A stretch of 64,000 bases of DNA, from contig CM044869.1 in NCBI GenBank assembly GCA_024500155.1, positions 45,153,898 through 45,217,897 of the forward strand. Direction: 5' to 3'. Positions 56,258-64,000 of this stretch are shown here, piece after piece. How positions within the stretch are numbered: the stretch's first letter is position 1; each line of letters begins with the position of its first letter. Source of the DNA: Chenopodium formosanum. Taxonomy: Eukaryota; Streptophyta; Magnoliopsida; Caryophyllales; Amaranthaceae. Under the pieces are notes generated by a model. The model was not told where the DNA came from. It saw nothing but the letters and a program-made list of their open reading frames with translations, and made no database searches. Both the position numbers and the translations under genes were made by a program.

Positions 56258-59200
56258 TTAAGATGCCATGGAAGTTGATTCACAGCCATCATGGACACAA
56301 GCCAAAACATCTCTATAATCTCTAGATATTGTAAAGGAATCATAGACATTGCCGTCTCTGCTCTTCTTGTACTCAAAAAGCAGAGATGAATGGTTGAATG
56401 TAGTTAGCTTCACAAAACCGAAATCATAGTCCTTGTAGATACTCCAAGTAGTATTCACTTCACTGAATTCTGATAAGTGACTTCCTCCACCACCTGCAAC
56501 AACGTGGATGGTCCCATTTACAATGCCTGAGTAATGAGACTTCTCCGAGTTCACACATTGATTCTGCATCAATCAAGCAGGGAAAAAAATTCAGATAACT
56601 AGAAAGGAAAGTATTACAACAGCGCCACAGCACCAACTCATCCAACAAGAAGTGATACACATTTGAGTGTATCTCAGGGGCATTTTTATGCAACTTGGGG
56701 GGTTACAGAGCATTTTTGGCACTGCCTGAGTATATAGGTTTTTTTTTTTTTTTTTTTTTTTTTCTTTTTCTTTTTTCTGGGGAGAAATGTGGATGAGTTG
56801 CCTAAGATTCCAATTCCATATTATGAGATGAGGTTATACTTCTTCAGTTCTTCTCATCCAATAGTACATATTTCCTTCATTTTTACAGGATTCAAAAAGT
56901 TGGTGACAACAGTCTCATGAAAAAAAAATAAAAGCAAAGCACAAAGATGGGAACTGATTCTATATGTTCATGGTTGAATCCATACCTGGTATATTGGGCA
57001 CGACCTTTCATAGTTATGTACATGCCCGTAAAATGCAATATCAACTTTGTACCTCTGCCATAGCTTTTGAAGGCTTTCTCTACCCATTGGCTCTTCAAAC
57101 GAGCCCTGTAGCCCATACCATTTGTCCGATGAATAACCAAGAACACGATGAGCAGCGAACATGAGCCAAGGTTGCTTCTGCCTATCTACTGTTGAAAGGC
57201 AGTGCTCAATGAATTTGTACTGCTCAGTTCCCTCCCTCCAGTCATGCTCACTGTCTGCAATGCAGAAGCGGAACATGCCATAGTCTACCTTATACCTAAA
57301 CATCATCATCATTAGTTAGTGAAATTTATAGGAAAAATTATAAAATGGAAACTTTTAACCGTACTGAGCCAGATCTGGCATAACCTTGTAGGTATAATTC
57401 TATGCATGCATCATATTGAGTGCCTTAAAAAACCAACTCATTACAAATTGGGTAGAGAGAGAAGAAATCCCTTACTTTTCGAACTGAATGTTGTTTTCCA
57501 AAGCTAGTTAGGTGCAGGTTTTCAAGATGCATGATAGTTTATTTTTGTCATAGTTATAATGGAAGATGCTGAAGCTAAATTGGAAACTTGGAAAAAAATT
57601 TACCAGAACTTATCCCTGTTCTCTGCTGGAACATAATACATGGTTTGTGTTGGCACACCACATTCTCCACCTGAATCAGTTTTTCCATAGAACGATCCAG
57701 TATCTGGCCAATCACGTTCATGATTACCACTGAGAAAAAAAGACAATATGACATGTTAATTGAGGAAATGGTATGAAGATTGTGTAAATTCATGTAGTGT
57801 CCCTCAGAAATGTATGTCCAAGGTGATGCATCTCCACTAGCAAAGGTTTTAGATTGATAACCCTTAATTACCATCTAATGATTATAAATATGTGTGTTAA
57901 CCAAGTTAAGAAAACAAAAAAGTTGCCAAGGGTACATTAGCTTAATCTAAAAGGGAAGGAAATGCTGCGAGAAAGTGTAATAATGCAGACAACAACGCTG
58001 AAGAGAAGGGCTTAAAGACCTTGCAACCATGTACGGAACAGCTGATGCAATAGGTTCCACCTGAGAGGTGAATTGGTCCCATTGTGAGAGATATCCATTT
58101 GCATATGATAAATCTCCAATATGAAATACTATATCAAAGTTTTTTTTATCTTTGATGAGTTGGTCTGTAGTGTTGAGTGATCCTGGCTGATAGTTACTGT
58201 ATTCATTCGATCCATCACGCTCTGCCTGAATTAGAAAGGAGACATAAAAAAATGTAATGCCTTCACAAATTTAATATTAAAATTTAAAGGATAAAAAGTA
58301 AACAGAAATATTAACAGAAACAGGAAAAGCGGCAAAACTTCAAGACTCGATCTTGATATGTTTCATTGAGTAGCATTACAAAGCTTATTATTTCTTCAAG
58401 TGCTAAAAACAAGTAGCGATGAAGTATTGTACTCAATCCATATTTAAAAGTTCTTTCTATTTTGAATTTTTGTCGTGAGACAAAATCTGTCAGAGCATGA
58501 GAACTTTTAAAGATGGAGGGAGCAGAACATTCTAATAATGCCACTCTTCTCATGACAGTAAGACTAAAAAATCTTTAAAATCTAATTGAACAAAGACACA
58601 CTAAAAATGATAGAGAAGACAAAAAAGTAGGTAGCACACACATGAGCATGAATTGAGCCTATAGATTCATCGTGAAAAAACCATTAGGTACAATTCTGTC
58701 ACAACAAGTATTGAGTCAAAGTTCTCATCTGCGGACATTAATATATAATCAATCAAGGTCATCAAGATTACAGGAATCATGAATGCTACATGCAAAATTA
58801 TTCTAATTTGAAAGTTATCTGTATGCAAGCCCAGCTGCAAAACACTTTGCCCCCCTTAACAATGGAAATAACTGAATAAAAGAACGAACGAGGGTCGTTA
58901 AAAATAAAGTCACTAAGTGTAGAGTATATTTACTTAAAACTTATTGACTTATTCACTTATGCAGCTATAACTAATATATTATAAAGGGAAGCCTAATTAG
59001 GGCAATTGGTAAAAACATGGGATGGTGTGGGCGGGTGTTATGCATAAATATGTCAAACCATGAGTACATATGTACCACTTTTCCAAAAATATTTAATGCT
59101 TGAGAAAGATCACTAAAAGACAGCTGTTATAGATAACTTACTGTGAAGGCCAAGTTAAACTGAAATAGAGTACAACATAGCATTACTGTTCGAGGAAGAT

Positions 59201-62200
59201 AGCTCTTACTTTTATGTTACTCGGACACGGATTAAGTGTCTACTTGGATACGAGTGTCTAAGTATCAGACTTGGCCATTTTGTAGAAAAAAAATCTAGTT
59301 TTTAGTTAAAAATGAAGTATCCAAGTAGAGTGTTGATTTTTGAGGTAAATGAGGGTGTCGAAGTAACAGTTTTAAACCATTATGGATGTAATTTATTAAG
59401 TAAAATATAGCAGTCAGCTGGACAGCTGATCATTAAAGCATAAAAATATGAAAACATATAGGGAGTATGAACTCCTTGGGAAAATCCATGTTCCAGTTAG
59501 TGCAAAATGGACATACCTTCCCCATGTCGCCAAAAACTATAACACGTTGCAATGAGTCCTGCCCAGGAGAAGGAGGAGCTTTGAATGAATATGTCTTGCT
59601 CCAAACATATGAACCATTGGACAAGATGTGGCCCATCCTGTACATGTACCTGAAGAATAATAGCCACAAGCATAAAGATCAAAGTCATGGATTAGATAAT
59701 TATAGCAAAAGAGATGCTTAGATGCGTACAGTTGATTTGGCCACAAATCCTTCAGGAAACTTGTATGTATAAAGCCAGGATGGCGCCAACCAATTGTCCT
59801 TGCAGGTGCACCTACAAGCAAGTTAAGTGCAATAAGAAAAAAAGTGTTGCCAACACAAGTGACACAAAGGTTTATTGTACAATCAAATAATAAAGAAAAA
59901 ACTTGAACCATTTTAATCTAGGTACGAAGATCACTCAGATCCAGATTGAAAATTAAGGCAACTTGCAATATTGTACAGCGCAAGTTCAGTGTACAGCAAG
60001 TGAGAGATCTTCAGAATGCTCAGGATTTCTCCATTCAGAAGATGTCAAACAAACATGGGAATCTGATCCTAAGGTTGTCTGGAAAAGGATTAAATTCAAT
60101 AATGCTGCTAGCCCTCAGAGCATACTTGTAATTTGATAAGCAGTCCAGAATATGCTGCTAGAAGCGATAAAGTTGATTCAATGGACATTGAACTGCAACC
60201 TTATGTGCAATTTAGGTCAGAGAGAAACTATATCTGCTCATTCTTTGCACAATCATTATGATGGACACTCATGTGTCCTCTGCTACAGCCAGGTCGAAAG
60301 CACCAAGCACCAGAAGCTGTTCAATCCATTATGATACATGACCTCAAACCACTTCCTAGATAAGCTTGGTGTATAGTTATTTTCATCAGATTATAATTGA
60401 TTTTTGGAAAGAAAGTGAATAAAATTTCTTAGTAGGAAGTAAGAGAATAGAGAAAGTTTTTGATGTATGTGACAGATTATAAACCTTGAGAGATTGGCAG
60501 AGCAATTTATGTTGGAACTTTCCAGTCGAGTCAAGATAAAAAATCAAAGAAAGCAAGGCAATATGTGATCCCAAAGGTGAGTAATTGGCTCAAACAATGT
60601 TTGAATCACGATCTGCAACCTCAGTGGTACAATGTATCTTGAGCGGAAGCATCTCCATTAATCAAAATCAATCATGAACCCAATGTTATGGATAGTGTTT
60701 ACACACTTAACATTTTGCAGGCCTCCATGTCAGAGCACATTGTATAATGCCAGTCACTTATGAGATAGTAGAAAATGTCCTTTAGGGAGTGCCAAGATAA
60801 GTATCTAATTTGGTCATTCACATCCAGTAAAAGGGACTTATAATGTATGGAGTTTTTCTTCTTGGGGTTGATTTTTAAGAAACTGAAGGGAGGGGGGAGA
60901 GGGGGCAGGAGATAAAAAAGAAGGAAAGAGGCAGACAGAACAAGGAAACATTCCTTGGTGAGGCATTACAAGGTTAATTTAAGAGCGAAGATCAAATATT
61001 CAGTTTGAAGGCAATGAAGTTCATCTAAGTCATGCTTCTAAATAAGAGATTAAAATGCTCATTTCCAGATCATAAGAAGGCAGGAAAGAGGATTTTGTAC
61101 AGTTAGATATTAATTGGGGCTGAATTCTAAACAAAGAATAAAGTCATGCATGGAGCTGTGCACTTGAAAGTTAACTGACACTTATGATTATCAGAATCAC
61201 AACATGACAGTAGTTCAGCAATTAAACCTTACCACACAAGGTGTTGCGGGTATATGTCAATGTTCCTGCTGGTGCTCGCTTTGGACTTGAGTCTAGAGGG
61301 CCCCACTGGACAAAAGGAACAGCCTCATCTATATTGTAGCCACTTGTCCAGGTTACAGTCATCTGCAGAACAAAGATTATATAGTTATATATGAAACATG
61401 ACACATGCACATTCAGAGAAAGTTAAATTCTAATTTCAACTACAAATGATGAAATGATCTGGTGATGTTAATTCATTGCAACCAAACATAAATATATATA
61501 AATGGTAACCTGTTGATACACTAACATAAATGGATGTACTGATTATGCATGACCCAAATAACAGCAAAAGATCACAGCTGTTAAAATCAGAGTTAGCAAG
61601 TCAATCGGAGTGCTGTATCATATTGCCTATAGAAAAGAAAGTATAAGATCATACCCTCCACTATAATACAATTGTTAACCCCTACGAGTAGTTTCCAAAT
61701 GACGTGAGTATTTGCTTTCTATAAGCCGTTTTTTTTTTTTAAAAAAAAAAAACAAAAAAAACTATTTATTCATTACTTATTATTCAATTTTTTGTCATAA
61801 TATCATTATACTTAAGGGGTGGCCATTTTGAACTGGTACCTTACAATGTCGGCATAATGCTTTAAATATCTCAACTCTATTTTTACAAGCTATTATATAT
61901 AGATAAGTAGATAACACAAAAAAGAACATAGTGAAAACTGAAACTGCCTAAAAATAGAGCAAAGCTTAAGAATAATAATTATGCTGTTTTCACACAGGTT
62001 TACGAGTACAACGGACTAACCTCATCCCATGACTTCCCTAGAGCAAGTCGTGGATAAAGTGGTGCTTTAGGGTTTGCAAATGTTACAGAATTTGAAACTG
62101 CCACAAGCTTTGGCTGCAGAAGTGCATAGAACAAGTAAAGCAGAGGCATTAATGAAGTGATATACAATGAGAACAATAATGATTATGGATATCAGAATAA

Positions 62201-62811
62201 AGTAATTCAACTTACATTGGACAAGCCGCCTGAAAACAAAGCAAATGAGAAATCAGCACGCTGATTGATCAGCTGGAAACGCAGATTGGCTTTTCCATTG
62301 TTTGTGTAACCTGAGTTGGAGGTGTTTGCAAACATGTACTGAAATAATACATTTAGTTCATAGCCAATCCAAGTACGTTCGTGAAGAAAATATATTAAGT
62401 TGAACAAAAACTTCTTTGTAGTATATTTACCTTTATTGGTGCTGAGCATAAATATGGCTTTTGATCTTTCAAATCAGTTTCTGAATAACAGGTTGATGAG
62501 CTTCAGAAGCAAGTAAGTTGTTAATTAGGATATTGTCCTTAAATCATAGCAATTAAACAGCTTTTACCAAAAAAGTAAAAACTTAGTAGTGTATCAACAT
62601 AATTGAGGACATCATTCATGAGATGTGGCTAGGGAAAAGAGCAGATCATGCAGAAAACCGATGTTAAACAAACATAACCAACAATATGGTCACAGTATAA
62701 AAGCAGTAAGAGAGCATACTTGAACTTTGCAGGAGAGAAAACTCCAATCCAATCATCTGAAGACGGGTTTGGGGCCTGAAGGGTTACGTCCACCCATTCA
62801 GTGTCTTCACT
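56258..62811 (-). CDS. PAP27-like purple acid phosphatase, 11 exons visible, N-terminus missing
   Basis: Minus-strand exons 62811-62720, 62500-62431, 62338-62216, 62113-62021, 61362-61233, 59811-59730, 59649-59517, 58225-58020, 57729-57604, 57295-56986 and 56563-56258 join in frame to 556 residues. It reads as an N-terminal Fn3-like part (EDTEWVDVTLQAPNPSSDDW, MTVTWTSGYN), then the metallophosphatase. All metal-binding motifs are present: GDMG (about 237), GDLSY (278), GNHE (311), the AAHR His (401) and GHVH (442). The closest family I know is plant PAP27/PAP1, often labelled probable inactive though the ligands are kept. Usual length is about 610 aa, so some 55 residues with the signal peptide lie upstream and were not found. 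Likely secreted or apoplastic. The stop is at 56258; a LINE begins 130 bp beyond it. Confidence 0.93.
58432..58522. mobile_element. Very short Stowaway-like MITE in a phosphatase intron
   Basis: Ends ctcaatccatatttaaaagt and, inverted, ctccctccatctttaaaagt, with a pre-element ta at the left. About 91 bp in all. It lies in the intron between the exons at 58225 and 59517. The right TA is not preserved. Confidence 0.55.
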
Positions 62812-63812
62812 CTACAATCAATAAACATATAACTAATGAATTTATGGCACATGAAACTAAACTGATGGAACCACTTCATAGCTTGAGAAGCTTATAGAGT
62901 GATAAGTCTCAAAGTCCAACATTTTCACAAGTTTTATGTCTCCTTTATTTCTTTCTCAATCTCTAACATTTGCCAAATGTCCATGCATCCTCCATGAAAT
63001 CTAAGCTTGGTAATGGACAATGCAATACAGGGCAGTCAATAATTTGTAAATGATGCAAATATATTTGATTCATTTTCATGCACTTTATAACACTTGCTCA
63101 TCTCTATGATAGCAGCACTATTGTTCTTTTCAATGAGTAAATTTTGTTTTAGGATATTTTATTTCCTACAGCTTACAAAAGTAGTTTGGGCAAAAACAAC
63201 AATTCTATGATGATGGCAATTCTTTATTCAATGCCACTATTTAATACCATTCAAAGAATACTTCATCCAGATCATGGGATTGATCCTAAATAATCATAGA
63301 GTGAGATTAATTTGACAAAATATGTGAAACTTGGAATAGTTTTTGTCAAATTTCCTCATTGATCTCTACCTTTGTTAGCTTGACTCTTCATTTCACCTAA
63401 AGATACAGTGTTACATCCTAGAAACTAGAACATGATTTTAAATCTCGGATGTGGTCGCAATGCAGTAACAGTCACGGAACCATTGAACCAATTTTGTGGG
63501 CAATGCAGATGGTCTCCGGCCTAATATATTTGTCACAGTAAGCTCAAAATACTCAACAATGCGATCGCAATGCAGTGAAGCAGCCAAGATTTAATATGCT
63601 CTAGCATGGATATTAACACTTGACACAAAATTTAATGATTTTTAACACATATATACACAAGACACCGGAGGCCAATAATAAAATTCTCTACTACATCTAT
63701 ATTCCCAATGTATGGTTCATTTGGGAGTCAAGTCAGCCAAAATGCAGCTATCACTACAATTGTTTCTGGATGGAGGGAATATACAATTTCCTAATCTATA
63801 GAGGGGTTTGCT
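62812..63812. other. Upstream intron or 5' flank of the phosphatase gene
   Basis: No exon of the expected N-terminal part (signal peptide and first 55 residues) could be recognised here on the minus strand. The first visible exon begins after a TTGTAG acceptor at 62811, so this is probably an intron whose upstream exon is off the window. The sequence is otherwise AT-rich without recognisable elements. Confidence 0.5.
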
Positions 63813-63977
63813 CAACAATGTGCAACTTTTGAAGATTGTTTAGACAATTTAGCCTAAACAACATTAACAACAATGTGCAACTTTTGAAGATTGTTTAGAC
63901 AATTTAGCCTAAACAACATTAACAACAATGTGCAACTTTTGAAGATTGTTTAGACAATTTAGCCTAAACAACATTAA
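63813..63977. repeat. 55-bp tandem repeat, three identical units
   Basis: Units start at 63813, 63868 and 63923 with caacaatgtgcaacttttga and end cctaaacaacattaa. The copies look identical, so the expansion is recent or is being kept uniform. Confidence 0.95.
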
Positions 63978-64000
63978 AGGAAATAAAAGTACTTTAGTCT

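Overview
This is a stretch of plant nuclear DNA, almost certainly from a eudicot: AT-rich, with intron-split genes using GT/AG borders and several classes of plant transposon. I cannot name the species. Only two host genes are present, and both lie in the right half. A snurportin-1 homologue (SNUPN, + strand, 7 exons, 428 aa) occupies 39621-48115. A PAP27-like purple acid phosphatase (- strand, 11 visible exons, N-terminus not found or off the edge) occupies 56258-62811. The two genes are convergent. Nearly everything else is mobile DNA, much of it nested.

Left part (1-29.5 kb): after about 3.4 kb without recognisable genes there is a four-layer nest. A small MULE-type element (MULE-A, native size about 1.15 kb) was hit by a second MULE-type element (MULE-B, 9-bp target duplication) and, inside its right terminal inverted repeat, by a 20.7-kb CACTA element (CACTA-1, TAA duplication). 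CACTA-1 carries a decayed TNP2-type transposase gene and a decayed second gene of the Transposase_24/TNPA-like kind. A 10.4-kb CACTA element of another family (CACTA-2) landed inside the TNP2 coding exon. It has its own decayed TNP2 and second gene on the opposite strand and a captured PPR gene fragment. A further MULE-type element (MULE-C) and a short retroposed copy follow.

Middle part (29.5-39.5 kb): a PIF/Harbinger remnant whose two genes have been fused by a deletion; a MULE-like element with tandem subterminal repeats, itself interrupted by another MULE with a transposase relic; and a small inverted-repeat element interrupted by a complete-looking hAT element. The hAT has an exact 8-bp duplication, an intact 760-aa transposase and G-rich subterminal minisatellites. 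Its end lies only 97 bp before the snurportin start codon.

Right part (39.5-64 kb): snurportin with a 4.1-kb intron 6 holding a Tourist-like MITE; an inverted pair of Stowaway-like MITEs in the shared 3' region; a nearly complete L1-type LINE in the 3' flank of the phosphatase gene; the phosphatase gene; and a 55-bp tandem repeat near the right edge.

I found no CRISPR array, bacterial operon, tRNA or rRNA gene and no intact LTR retrotransposon. I do not see a new biological system. The most informative features are the exactly dated nest, the reading frame that closes when CACTA-2 is removed, the shared core design of three MULE-type elements with different ends, the intact hAT beside a host promoter, and the filler DNA at the LINE 5' junction.
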